Positions 36,185 to 44,623 of a stretch of DNA of 64,000 nucleotides are shown piece after piece. The translations under genes and the position numbers were made by a program. The DNA is from an uncultured Cellvibrionales bacterium (lineage in GTDB: Bacteria > Pseudomonadota > Gammaproteobacteria > Pseudomonadales > GM7GCV1). The stretch is from assembly GCA_913063225.1 (NCBI GenBank), contig CAJXYP010000005.1:59739-123738 (forward strand), read 5' to 3'. Within the stretch, counting starts at the first letter, position 1, and each line of letters opens with the position of its first letter. The notes under the pieces are model-generated. The model saw only the letters and a list, made by a program, of their open reading frames with translations. It ran no database searches and was not told the DNA's origin.

Positions 36185-37282
36185 TCATTTCAAGCCCTCC
36201 ACCAGGCTAGAGGGTACATACACTTCACCTCGCATTAGCAAGCGTGCAGTTCGGAGCAGAGCCGCTCTGAGAACGGAAACGCCTCCCTGCTCGTCGTGCG
36301 CAATTTCCATTTCCACAATGAATGAACCCGTGGGATGTTCAATGCTTAGCTGGCTAATTGCATCATCCGTAAATTCACGGACTATCTGTTCTGCCACCGT
36401 ACCGGGCAACATGCAGGCAGTCGCAACACTAACCGACCCCAATACTCCAATTGCCTCATGAACCCGATGAGGGATAAAGGTGCGCGTATTAACTGTGCCT
36501 CCATTTAGAGCGGGGGAAATCAAGCTCATTTTGGGGACTGTTTTGTCAGTTACGTCACCAAGGTTCATTAAACTTCCCGCCTCTAAGCGAATAGCCTCAA
36601 TGCGCTGTTTAAGCTCAGAATTGGCTTCGAGCGTTTCCGGAGATTCACTTCCGGTCAGGCCAAAATCACTGGCCCTAAGAAGCACCACCGGCATACCGTT
36701 ATCGATGCAAGTGACCTCGGTGTTCTGTATTAAGCTTTTGGCTTGGCCTGTTGGCAATAGCGCACCGCAACTGGAACCAGCGATATCTAGAAAATCTATA
36801 GAGACTGGAGAAGCAGTGCCTGGAACCCCATCTATACGCGCATTACCTTCGTATTCCACCTGCCCCTTAGGGGCCTCCACTCTAGCGATAGCTTTAGCGC
36901 CAGTATTGAGCATACGGATTCGAACATCTGTTATGGCACCAGCTGGTGGAATCATTCCTGATTCGATTGCGTACGGCCCTACTCCCGCCAATATATTTCC
37001 GCAATTTTGCGCATCACTAACAACGCCTTTATCCACCATTACTTGGAGGAAAAGGTAGTCAATATCCACATCATCCGCAGAAGACGGACTAACAATAGCC
37101 ACTTTACTGGTTAGCGGGTGCGCTCCACCCATTCCATCAATCTGTCGCGCATCAGGAGAACCCATGGCGGCAAGAAGAATGCGATCTCGCGCTTCTATAT
37201 CATTCGGCAAATCTGAAGCATTAAAGTAGAGCCCTTTGGAGGTTCCACCGCGCATCAACATGCTAGGAATGGCTAGTTGCAA
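36185..37282 (-). CDS. ligU: 4-oxalomesaconate tautomerase (LigU/GalD, PrpF family)
   Basis: Isomerase of the PrpF/diaminopimelate-epimerase-like fold that interconverts forms of 4-oxalomesaconate so that the hydratase can act. The 365-aa protein has PSMLMRGGTSKGLYF, QIDGMGGAHPLTSKVAIV, NCGNILAGVGPYAIE and HRVHEAIGVLGSVSVATACM, typical of GalD/LigU. The name galD is used in Pseudomonas and ligU in sphingomonads; the lig context favours ligU. It starts 3 bp after the ligK stop. Confidence 0.92.
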   Translation of the reverse strand: MQLAIPSMLMRGGTSKGLYFNASDLPNDIEARDRILLAAMGSPDARQIDGMGGAHPLTSKVAIVSPSSADDVDIDYLFLQVMVDKGVVSDAQNCGNILAGVGPYAIESGMIPPAGAITDVRIRMLNTGAKAIARVEAPKGQVEYEGNARIDGVPGTASPVSIDFLDIAGSSCGALLPTGQAKSLIQNTEVTCIDNGMPVVLLRASDFGLTGSESPETLEANSELKQRIEAIRLEAGSLMNLGDVTDKTVPKMSLISPALNGGTVNTRTFIPHRVHEAIGVLGSVSVATACMLPGTVAEQIVREFTDDAISQLSIEHPTGSFIVEMEIAHDEQGGVSVLRAALLRTARLLMRGEVYVPSSLVEGLK

Positions 37283-37285
37283 GAC

Positions 37286-37975
37286 TTATACATCCTCTAA
37301 GCTTTTCACGTAACGCAAGCCTTTCTCAGCCAATCGTTCTCGCATATTGTAAATATCTAAGCCTAGCTCGCCAGCCTCAAAGCGGGCGCGCTTTTCTGTT
37401 TCGTTGGCTATTCGTTGTTGTACCTTTTCATGGACGTCATCCGCATCTCCGCGAGCAACCACCACGACACCATCATCATCAGCGACAATAAGATCGCCGG
37501 GGTGAATTAACGCACCAGCGCAAACAACCGGTACATTGACGTTACCGAGGGTTTCTTTGACCGTACCCTGTGCAAAAATTGCTTTGGACCATACCGGAAA
37601 GCCCATTTCTTTAAGCGTTGCGATATCACGCACACCGGCGTCGATAATGAGTCCGCGCACTCTCCTAGATTTCAATGAGGTTGCCAATAGATCTCCAAAA
37701 TACCCGTCTTCACAAGGGCTGGTAGGAGCAACAACAAGAACATCCCCTGGGCGGCACTGTTCAACAGCGACATGTAGCATCCAGTTATCACCGGGTGCCA
37801 CTTCACAGGTAATTGCGGTGCCCGCTATTTTAGCCGCAGGATATATAGGCCGCATATAAGAGGCCAATAGACCCTTACGACCCTGAGCTTCGTGAACCGT
37901 CGCCACCTCAGAGCCCTGATACAACTTCAGCGTTTGTTCTGAAACACGTTTAATATCGGTTACACAGACAGACAT
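37286..37975 (-). CDS. ligK: 4-carboxy-4-hydroxy-2-oxoadipate aldolase / oxaloacetate decarboxylase LigK
   Basis: Last enzyme of the pathway, splitting 4-carboxy-4-hydroxy-2-oxoadipate into pyruvate and oxaloacetate. The 229-aa RraA-fold protein has [35 protein letters not shown], the metal/substrate motif [20 protein letters not shown] followed by GVRD, and [27 protein letters not shown]. First gene of the minus-strand lig operon, divergent from the LysR gene with about 130 bp between starts. Confidence 0.94.
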   Translation of the reverse strand: MSVCVTDIKRVSEQTLKLYQGSEVATVHEAQGRKGLLASYMRPIYPAAKIAGTAITCEVAPGDNWMLHVAVEQCRPGDVLVVAPTSPCEDGYFGDLLATSLKSRRVRGLIIDAGVRDIATLKEMGFPVWSKAIFAQGTVKETLGNVNVPVVCAGALIHPGDLIVADDDGVVVVARGDADDVHEKVQQRIANETEKRARFEAGELGLDIYNMRERLAEKGLRYVKSLEDV

Positions 37976-38063
37976 AACTATTTCCGGTCAATTCTCAGAT
38001 CGAGTGGGATTATGGCTAATTCGACACAAAAATGGATGTCCAAATACCGCCTTCTTATATTAG

Positions 38064-38083
38064 TTTTTTCTATAATGAAAAAA
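38064..38083. promoter_or_regulatory. Inverted repeat in the ligK/LysR intergenic region
   Basis: TTTTTTC (38064-38070), TATAAT, GAAAAAA (38077-38083) is a perfect 7-bp inverted repeat ending 21 bp before the LysR start, with TATAAT as spacer. It could be a promoter -10 element inside an operator for autoregulation. The low complexity keeps confidence modest. Confidence 0.35.
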
Positions 38084-38104
38084 TAGTAGTAGAATTCAAG
38101 CACT

Positions 38105-39304
38105 ATGAATCCCTTACTAAATTTAAAACATCTTCTCGCTGCTCTGGAAGTCCAGAAAAGAGGCAGTATCAGCGCAGCAACAGAACCGATGTTTTTATCG
38201 CAACCCGCAATAACGCAAGCCCTGTCTAAGCTTGAAAGAGAATTAGGCGCGACTATTTTTACACGAACATCAAAGGGTCTATATACAACAGAAATTGGCA
38301 AGGTATTCCTAAATCGGGCCGAGCGCGCAATTCAGTGGCTGACACTATTGGATTCAGTTTTTACAAGAAAGGAAAAAATCCAACGGCGTCTATATCGAAC
38401 CATTACTACCACTCAGCTAAGGGCGTTTGTAACCGTCGTTCAGTGTGGGAATTACAGCTTAGCTGCGAATAAACTCAATCTATCTCAACCTACAGTTCAT
38501 CGTGCCGTAAAAGAAATGGAGAGCCATTGCGGTCGACCCTTTTTTCAACGGTCTCCCTCTGGAGTCGAGCCAAGTTGGCAAGCCCGACAGGCTGCCAGGT
38601 ACGTCAGCCTATATTTTTCTGAGCTTGCCCAAGGATTAGATGAGATTACTGAATTTGTTGGTAATGCGTCAGGTTCTTTGAGAGTGGGGTCTCTGCCCCT
38701 AGCTCGAACTCGCATCGTACCCCAAACAATCACGATGCTGCTGGAGGAATTCCCCTCAGCTCATGTGAGCATCATTGACGGGGCTTATGAAGAACAACTT
38801 GACGCACTGCGACACGGACATCTGGATCTTATTATAGGAGCGCTCAGAAACCCGGTTCCTAGTTCTGATATCCAGCAGATCCCATTATTTAGCGATTCAC
38901 TTCATATAGTCGTAAGACCAGGGCATGCAATCGCTACAGACACCTCTACATCAGTATTAGAGCTTCAGGAATTGGAGTGGGTAGCACCTAATGAAAACGC
39001 CCCGGCCCGAGCTGCTTTCGTAAAATTTTTCAAAGATCACGGCCTAAAACCACCGGAGCACGTTATTGAATGCAGCTCACTAATGGCCACACGGGGCCTT
39101 TTACTAGAAAGCGATCGCGCTGCCTTGCTTTCGAAAAAACAGGTGGAGATCGATGTTGACCACGGCTTACTCGCGATTAGCCCAAGAAAGCTTGCAGGTA
39201 CAGATCGCGAAATTGGTATCACTACTCGGATCAACTGGAAAGCTACCAAATTACAGGCGCGATTTATTGCCCTTTTGAGTAGCGATCTTTTAGCCGAGTG
39301 TTAA
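38105..39304 (+). CDS. LysR-family regulator with two tandem HTH domains
   Basis: A 399-aa regulator, about 100 aa longer than usual. Two LysR-type winged HTH domains are visible: residues about 7-65 (LLAALEVQKRGSISAA, FLSQPAITQALSKLERELG) and about 102-160 (LRAFVTVVQCGNYSLAANKL, LSQPTVHRAVKEMESHCG). The single effector-binding domain starts near residue 188 (GSLRVGSLPLARTRIVPQ). Each HTH has its own S-Q-P recognition helix. It is divergent from the protocatechuate operon and is probably its regulator, with protocatechuate or a pathway intermediate as effector; that role is inferred from position. Confidence 0.9.
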   Translation: MNPLLNLKHLLAALEVQKRGSISAATEPMFLSQPAITQALSKLERELGATIFTRTSKGLYTTEIGKVFLNRAERAIQWLTLLDSVFTRKEKIQRRLYRTITTTQLRAFVTVVQCGNYSLAANKLNLSQPTVHRAVKEMESHCGRPFFQRSPSGVEPSWQARQAARYVSLYFSELAQGLDEITEFVGNASGSLRVGSLPLARTRIVPQTITMLLEEFPSAHVSIIDGAYEEQLDALRHGHLDLIIGALRNPVPSSDIQQIPLFSDSLHIVVRPGHAIATDTSTSVLELQELEWVAPNENAPARAAFVKFFKDHGLKPPEHVIECSSLMATRGLLLESDRAALLSKKQVEIDVDHGLLAISPRKLAGTDREIGITTRINWKATKLQARFIALLSSDLLAEC

Positions 39305-39353
39305 TAGGGATCTTTCGCGCTCCTTAAGACGCAAATTACCGACTTCTGTGGAT

Positions 39354-40169
39354 CTAGAGAGCGCCGTATACAATTTCTCCCCCAACCATCGTAATTACCG
39401 CTTGGATATCTTTAATTTCATGCGCTGGCACGGTCAGGTAGTCACTATCAAGCACAACTAGATCGGCAAGCTTACCGGCTTCAAGGGTGCCGAGATCGTC
39501 TTCTTTGAACAACATGTAAGCGTTAGAGCGTGTATGGGCAACCAAGGCGGCTTCTCGCCCCGCTGGCTGTGGAAGGATTTGTGTGCCGTCGATACCCAAA
39601 CCAGTCGCTGCCCACATCATCGTAACGAAGGGTTGATAATGCGAGACCACGCCTGTATCTGTGCCAAGACCCCAGACAATACCGCTATCTTCAATCGTTT
39701 TTAAGGGTGGGATCGGTGGATCGGTCGCAAGACCTCGAGGCACGATAGGACGAGCCTGATGTATTGCCTGCCCATGAATAGCGATCGTCATACCCAAGTC
39801 CTTGGCGCGTTCGATGCTTTCTTCAGATATTGTGAGAGCATGCGCGAGCGACCACCTGAGATCAGTTATCGGCACAGTCTCATTTAGCACTTCAAAACGG
39901 TCAATCAGATCGCTAATCGTCTGATTAGCCTGCGTGTGCTCCTGAATGTTCCAGCCGGCCTTAGCTGCCACTGTCGCGAGCTTCATATACGCGTCCATAA
40001 TCTCATCGGAGTATGAATCCACAGTGCTGGAAGTATCATGCATTGGCCCGTAAACATGCTCACCCAGACCGAGCAGTCCGATGCGGTCATCTACAGAAAA
40101 GGCCGTATGTGACTCAATTATTTCAACAGCTGTATCAGCCTCTGCCGGTGTATCCGCACGGTATTTCAA
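39354..40169 (-). pseudogene. N-terminally truncated amidohydrolase (YtcJ/amidohydrolase-3 type)
   Basis: 271 codons cover only the C-terminal half of an amidohydrolase of the YtcJ type (normally 550-620 aa): WNIQEHTQANQTISDLID, DLRWSLAHALTISEES, GLGTDTGVVSHYQPFVTMMWA, TRSNAYMLFKEDDLGTLEAGKLADLVVLD. The N-terminal part with the HxH metal site is missing, and the sequence just upstream has no continuing frame but terminator hairpins. It is most likely a remnant; a short expressed product cannot be excluded. Confidence 0.75.
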
Positions 40170-40237
40170 TGTATGAAAAACTCGCAGCGGGAGCTGTAAG
40201 TCTAGGCACTTTACGACTGAGACCTTCTACCTAGCAG

Positions 40238-40265
40238 GCTTTTTACTACCCTTGTAGTAAAAAGC
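40238..40265. terminator. Hairpin between truncated amidohydrolase and DoxX gene
   Basis: A perfect 11-bp inverted repeat, GCTTTTTACTA (40238-40248) with TAGTAAAAAGC (40255-40265), loop CCCTTG. AT-rich and without a clear T-run of its own; it may strengthen the terminator next to it. Confidence 0.5.
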
Positions 40266-40268
40266 AAA

Positions 40269-40298
40269 AACCCGCCAATATGGCGGGTTCTTTTTTTT
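40269..40298. terminator. Bidirectional rho-independent terminator
   Basis: AACCCGCCA (40269-40277), loop ATA, TGGCGGGTT (40281-40289), then a run of T on the plus strand and T-rich sequence on the minus strand. It lies downstream of the DoxX gene on its strand. Confidence 0.88.
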
Positions 40299-40359
40299 GA
40301 TCCAGGGTATCTCTATTTGGCTCACCTAATGCGGGCGCTACCTATAGATCTAAGAATCA

Positions 40360-40764
40360 TCAGTCTTCACCGTCCAAACTATACTTGCCTGGGCCAGTAG
40401 TCATAAGAAGTAACAAACCGCCAATCATGCATAGTTCTTTCAAAAACGTGCCATCTATTGGCCAGAGCGCTTCTGGAGTATGAAATATAGTCGCAGTGAT
40501 TATGGTGAAAACAACTAGCATCGCGGCACCTATGCGGGTTTTAAATCCGACAATTAGCATAGCCGAACCGGCCAGTTTTACAATTAAGGCGACCCAGCCT
40601 AAAAGTGCAGTGGCCGGCAAGCCTTTTGAAGCGATAAACCCTATTGGGGGGTTCATAGTAACAAGCCAATTTAATGCCCCAAAAAAGTATACCAAGGCAA
40701 GTAAAATGCGGCCTACAAGCATAATCCTATCGTTATTTTTTGTTTTATCTAATATATCTAACAT
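40360..40764 (-). CDS. DoxX-family membrane protein
   Basis: A 134-aa protein with four hydrophobic helices. RILLALVYFFGALNWLV, LPATALLGWVALIVKLAGSAMLIVGF, and the KTRIGAAMLVVFTI/FLKELCMIGGLLLLM segments are typical of the DoxX/DUF417-like family. Members are linked to quinol or thiosulfate oxidation or to redox stress, but most are untested. It stands alone between two terminators, so it is probably its own transcription unit. Confidence 0.85.
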   Translation of the reverse strand: MLDILDKTKNNDRIMLVGRILLALVYFFGALNWLVTMNPPIGFIASKGLPATALLGWVALIVKLAGSAMLIVGFKTRIGAAMLVVFTIITATIFHTPEALWPIDGTFLKELCMIGGLLLLMTTGPGKYSLDGED

Positions 40765-40851
40765 GTGTTCCTCGACGTTTTAGAAATGAAAAGTGCTATT
40801 TAGTACAACCTAGTTTTTTGCATACAATGACTAGGTACCCTGCAGGTAATA

Positions 40852-40886
40852 CTCAAAAAAACCGCCATTAAGGCGGTTTTTTTGAG
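40852..40886. terminator. Rho-independent terminator of the TonB receptor gene
   Basis: CTCAAAAAAACCGCC (40852-40866) pairs perfectly with GGCGGTTTTTTTGAG (40872-40886), loop ATTAA. The T-run inside the stem's outer part works in both directions. It lies 12 bp after the receptor stop. Confidence 0.92.
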
Positions 40887-40898
40887 ACTGCAATTAAC

Positions 40899-43406
40899 TT
40901 AGAAGTTGTAAGTGAAATCCAAGCCCAGCATACGTGGTGCACCAATGTTCACCAGTGTGATTCCTGGAGGAGCGTTGCCCGCTGGATTAAGCACGGCTGT
41001 ACCGTTATAGGCCGGATGGCTAGATGGCTTGTAGTCGAAACCACTGCCATCAGTAGAACCTGCCCATGCGGCACCACCGGTGATGTACTCTTCATCAAAA
41101 CAATTGGTGCAGAATAGAGACGCTTCCCAATTGCCGTCGGGTGATACGTAAGCAAGTCGAGCCGTGACAATCTCATATTCTGGAATAGTCAAAGTAGTAG
41201 AATCCTGACCACTGCTCTGTTGCTCGCTCTTAGTGGCATAATTCACCGAAGAGATCAGCGAGCCACCGCTATCCATACCAAAAGTATGCTGCAGTCCCAA
41301 TGTCAGGGAACTATCAGGTGCGCGACTGAAAGCTGAGTCTGATTCAACACCAGCAGAAACATTCTGAATGTCAGACCATTCGGCGTCCAAGCTACCGTAA
41401 CCCAAGTTCAGCCTGAGGTTATCAGTCAGCAGAGCAATCGCTTCAATTTCGAGTCCAGAAATGGAGGCATCACCCACATTGGTAGTACAACGACGCGCAC
41501 AAATAGGCGAAGTGGTTACCGTTAGCTGCTTGTCGGTATAGTCCATATCGAAGTACGTGATATTGGTGCGTAGACGACCATCCAACAATGTCAAACGAGC
41601 ACCCAGTTCGTTGCTGGCAACCTCTTCCGGTTGAAAAGGCGTGTCGATATCGGCAATCGAATCATTGGTACCACCAGCTTTGAAGCCGCTAGATGAAGCG
41701 AGATAGAACATTGCGTCTTCAGTAGCTTGCCACTCAAGTGCAATCCGTGGAGTTGTAGAAGAAAAAGTGTCACCACCAGACACTGGAGTGGTAGCGCATG
41801 GATTCGCCTGCGAACAAGCTCCATTTGTAGCGAAGTCTGCCGCGCTTTCAATCGTAATAACGTTGGGCCCGCCGCGAAAATCGAAGTCGCGGTCGGGAGT
41901 TATTGAGCCAGTGGGCCCCCAAAGTTCCAGCAATCGGTTGTAAAGATCGTTGTCAAAGACCTCGTTGTTAAAAACTGTATAGGATTTCTCATCCTCGGTA
42001 TATCTCGCTCCTGTTGTCAGAGTAAGTGTGTCAGTCAGTGACCAATCAGCCTGAAAGTACACTCCTGTACTGTTAGTTTCTTGTTGCGCTTGGCGCAACG
42101 ACTCCACCATGCCGAACGACTCAACAGCGCGATAATCTTTCTTTGATTTTTCAGACTGACCCGGCTCTTCCACAGAATAGTACACACCAGCAATGTAGTT
42201 AACAAAACCGTCACGCGCTGAACCATTTAGCTGAAATTCTTGCGACCAAAAACTGATCTCATCGACTGTAACACCGTCGAAAAAGGACTGTGAAAAGCCG
42301 CTCTCATCAGATTCACGGTTCTCGGTAGTATCTACCGTGCGGTGCCCAGTGATAGAACGCAGTGACACGTTATCGCTCAGGTTGTAGTTAATATCTAAGG
42401 TAATTCCTGTGCTCTCCGCCGATGTTGAGCCGATTGGGCCTGTACCTGCCACCTCATAAAGGCTAGCTGGAAGGACCGGAGCATAGTTCTCGGGGGTACC
42501 AACAGGGAATAGGGTCTGGTATGCCGCCTGATTAGATATTCCACCCGTAAAAATGGGAGCGGTAGTGTCTCCCTGCACGCCGGCAACCGCAGGATCGTCG
42601 TAGCCACCGTTATATCCGAAGTAGTCAATTAGTTTACTTGCACCACCATTTGATGTTGCTTCTGTGTGATCGAAACCTAGATCAACGGTCATATCGTCCG
42701 AAAGCTGGAAACGAAATTTGGCTGAAATAAAGTCGGTCTCGTCTGCACCGAGCTCTACGCCATCAGACAAACGCTCCAGATAACCATCACGTTCCATATG
42801 GGCCATAGAAAATCGAGCTGCAACGGTGTCTGACAAAGAGAGATTTACTGCTCCACGTACGTCAACACGTTCGTATTGACCAAGGCCAAGTTTCAGGTAA
42901 CCGGCTGTTCCGGCATCGAGATCCGGTTTTACGGTCTCATAACGTATCGCACCACCCGTCGAGTTTTTACCAAACAGTGTGCCCTGAGGGCCTCGCAATA
43001 CTTCAACTGACTGCACGTCGAGCAGGCGCAAGAAGTTGGTGATTGGGCGACCATAATAAACATCGTCAATATAGATACCAACAGCGGGATCCAGTACAGG
43101 CGAAATTCGCGCTTCGTTGATTCCGCGAATCGAAAACTGAGCTCCAACATTTGCTCGACCGGTCCCGTCACCAATACTAACGTTAGGTACAAAGTCGGCC
43201 ATTGCCTGGGGATCAGTCACACCCAAACGATCTAAATCAGCTGGCGTAAATGCGGTTACGGCAATTGGTACCGACTGCAAATCTTCTGCGCGGCGCTGTG
43301 AAGTAACAATAATCTCTTCAAGTACCTGCTGTGAAAAAGCTAATTGCGGAGCACCGCTAGCCATGAGAGTTGCGGTAATCAAAGCCGCTAAAATTCGTTT
43401 TTGCAT
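40899..43406 (-). CDS. TonB-dependent outer-membrane receptor
   Basis: An 835-aa protein with a signal peptide (LITATLMASGAPQLAFS) and a TonB box-like EEIIVTSQRR. The plug domain follows (SVPIAVTAFTPADLDRLG, FSIRGINEARISP, VEVLRGPQGTLFGKNSTGGAI), then a 22-strand-type barrel ending in an aromatic residue (MLGLDFTYNF). Family members import siderophores, vitamins, sugars or aromatic compounds. Here the gene has a perfect palindrome 60 bp upstream, identical in its core to the one in the hpa promoter, so import of an aromatic substrate for the hpa pathway is the best guess. It carries its own terminator. Confidence 0.93.
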   Translation of the reverse strand: MQKRILAALITATLMASGAPQLAFSQQVLEEIIVTSQRRAEDLQSVPIAVTAFTPADLDRLGVTDPQAMADFVPNVSIGDGTGRANVGAQFSIRGINEARISPVLDPAVGIYIDDVYYGRPITNFLRLLDVQSVEVLRGPQGTLFGKNSTGGAIRYETVKPDLDAGTAGYLKLGLGQYERVDVRGAVNLSLSDTVAARFSMAHMERDGYLERLSDGVELGADETDFISAKFRFQLSDDMTVDLGFDHTEATSNGGASKLIDYFGYNGGYDDPAVAGVQGDTTAPIFTGGISNQAAYQTLFPVGTPENYAPVLPASLYEVAGTGPIGSTSAESTGITLDINYNLSDNVSLRSITGHRTVDTTENRESDESGFSQSFFDGVTVDEISFWSQEFQLNGSARDGFVNYIAGVYYSVEEPGQSEKSKKDYRAVESFGMVESLRQAQQETNSTGVYFQADWSLTDTLTLTTGARYTEDEKSYTVFNNEVFDNDLYNRLLELWGPTGSITPDRDFDFRGGPNVITIESAADFATNGACSQANPCATTPVSGGDTFSSTTPRIALEWQATEDAMFYLASSSGFKAGGTNDSIADIDTPFQPEEVASNELGARLTLLDGRLRTNITYFDMDYTDKQLTVTTSPICARRCTTNVGDASISGLEIEAIALLTDNLRLNLGYGSLDAEWSDIQNVSAGVESDSAFSRAPDSSLTLGLQHTFGMDSGGSLISSVNYATKSEQQSSGQDSTTLTIPEYEIVTARLAYVSPDGNWEASLFCTNCFDEEYITGGAAWAGSTDGSGFDYKPSSHPAYNGTAVLNPAGNAPPGITLVNIGAPRMLGLDFTYNF

Positions 43407-43466
43407 AATTCCCCCTAGGGATATTTTTCACTACGGATTATTTCAATGGATTTGTGACATCCATAT

Positions 43467-43484
43467 AACTTAACATGTTAAGTT
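43467..43484. promoter_or_regulatory. Perfect 18-bp palindrome, candidate HpaR operator
   Basis: AACTTAACATGTTAAGTT, a perfect dyad 60 bp before the TonB receptor start and about 140 bp before the LuxR gene start. Its 16-bp core recurs exactly at 53419-53434 between hpaE and the hpaG-like gene. Length and symmetry fit a MarR-family dimer, such as the HpaR encoded in this window. Confidence 0.7.
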
Positions 43485-43627
43485 TAGCGGGATATAAGCA
43501 CCGCAGAAAAGCAGGGTCAACATTCGAGGCCAAACAAAGCGGCTGAAAGGATTAAATTGCGAATTTTTGTAATACATCTATATTACAATAGGTCCACTGC
43601 ACCACTCTTCCCGAGGAGCATGCTGAC

Positions 43628-44389
43628 GTGAACATTAATACGGAAACGGTAACTCGCTTGATGAACACCATCGGCACCGAAGGTTTTGCGCTCCAGTTGC
43701 ATCGATACATTACCGATGTAATCAGATTCGATTTCTTGAGCATCGATGCACAACGCGCAGATACTGGCCTTGAAGTGATTTGTCGCTTTGCGCTCAGCTC
43801 CGTAGACTACCAAGGCATTACTAGTAAATATCAGGAGCTTGGCCTCTATAGGGACGATCCCGCCCGCGATATCAAAAAGAACGGCATAAAGATCGATCAA
43901 AATACTTGGTATCTACACACCGACCAAAAGCAACTTGCCAATTCGCCAAAACATCTAGATCTCTATCGCCGTTTCAATATTCGTGATCGCATAAATTTGG
44001 GCCAGCCGATGTACAACGATACTTGGATATCGGTCAAACTGATTCGTCTTGAACACTTCGGCGAAATAGCCCCGCACGAAGAACTAAATATTCGCAAGCT
44101 CGCGCCATTTCTTTGCACGCTATGCGCCAACCACTTTCGGCTGATGCACTGCGGCTTTACTGATAAAAGAGCCAACCAAGCGCGCCTTAAAGCCCTGACT
44201 GAAAAGCTGAGCAAGCGAGAGCTGGAAGTTCTGTCGTATAACTTGGCCGGAGACAGTAACAAGAGCGCCGCCGAAAGGATGGATATATCGGTGAACACTG
44301 CGATTGCGCTGCGACAGCGCGCATATCGAAAACTCTCCGTTCATAACATGGCCCAGCTTCAACAAAAGCTCGCCGCGCCCTCAGTGTGA
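43628..44389 (+). CDS. LuxR-type HTH transcriptional regulator
   Basis: A 253-aa regulator. The C-terminal GerE/LuxR HTH is clear: LSKRELEVLSYNLAGDSNKSAAERMDISVNTA then LRQRAYRKLSVHNMAQL. The N-terminal part (about residues 1-170) has no receiver-domain aspartate and looks like a small-ligand sensing domain. No acyl-homoserine lactone synthase gene lies nearby, so a quorum-sensing role is not supported. It is divergent from the TonB receptor and upstream of an amidohydrolase, which are its likely targets. Confidence 0.88.
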   Translation: MNINTETVTRLMNTIGTEGFALQLHRYITDVIRFDFLSIDAQRADTGLEVICRFALSSVDYQGITSKYQELGLYRDDPARDIKKNGIKIDQNTWYLHTDQKQLANSPKHLDLYRRFNIRDRINLGQPMYNDTWISVKLIRLEHFGEIAPHEELNIRKLAPFLCTLCANHFRLMHCGFTDKRANQARLKALTEKLSKRELEVLSYNLAGDSNKSAAERMDISVNTAIALRQRAYRKLSVHNMAQLQQKLAAPSV

Positions 44390-44485
44390 TTTGCAAACCA
44401 ATTATGAAATAGTCAATCTCCGCGCATCGGAAATTGTAAATCGGTTATAACCCCATGAAGAAATTGACTTTTATCGGAGGCTACC

Positions 44486-44623
44486 ATGCTTAATACGTTC
44501 CGCGACCTGAGTGCTGCAGTCACTATCGGTAAAATTATATTTAGGAGTTGTTTCACTTCGCTTAAACGACCAACAAACACTTTTGTGGTGATATCCGTAT
44601 TGAGTTTGTTTGCTACCAGCTAG
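44486..44623 (+). pseudogene. Signal-peptide part of the amidohydrolase, out of frame
   Basis: ATG 44486 has a textbook GGAGG ribosome site 5 nt upstream and opens 45 codons ending TNTFVVISVLSLFATS, a signal peptide that stops at TAG 44621. One surplus base near 44615-44624 would join it to SALAAEIRL of the following frame, with an ALAA cleavage site. It therefore seems to be the true 5' end of the next gene, split by a frameshift or a sequencing error. Confidence 0.65.

Noticed and set aside
37978..38301. Minus-strand frame of 107 codons overlapping the start of the tandem-HTH LysR gene
   Set aside because: It has no family features, overlaps a clear LysR domain and covers the intergenic promoter region.
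43628..44389. Calling the LuxR-type protein a quorum-sensing receptor
   Set aside because: No autoinducer synthase gene is nearby and the N-terminal domain does not clearly show the autoinducer-binding residues.
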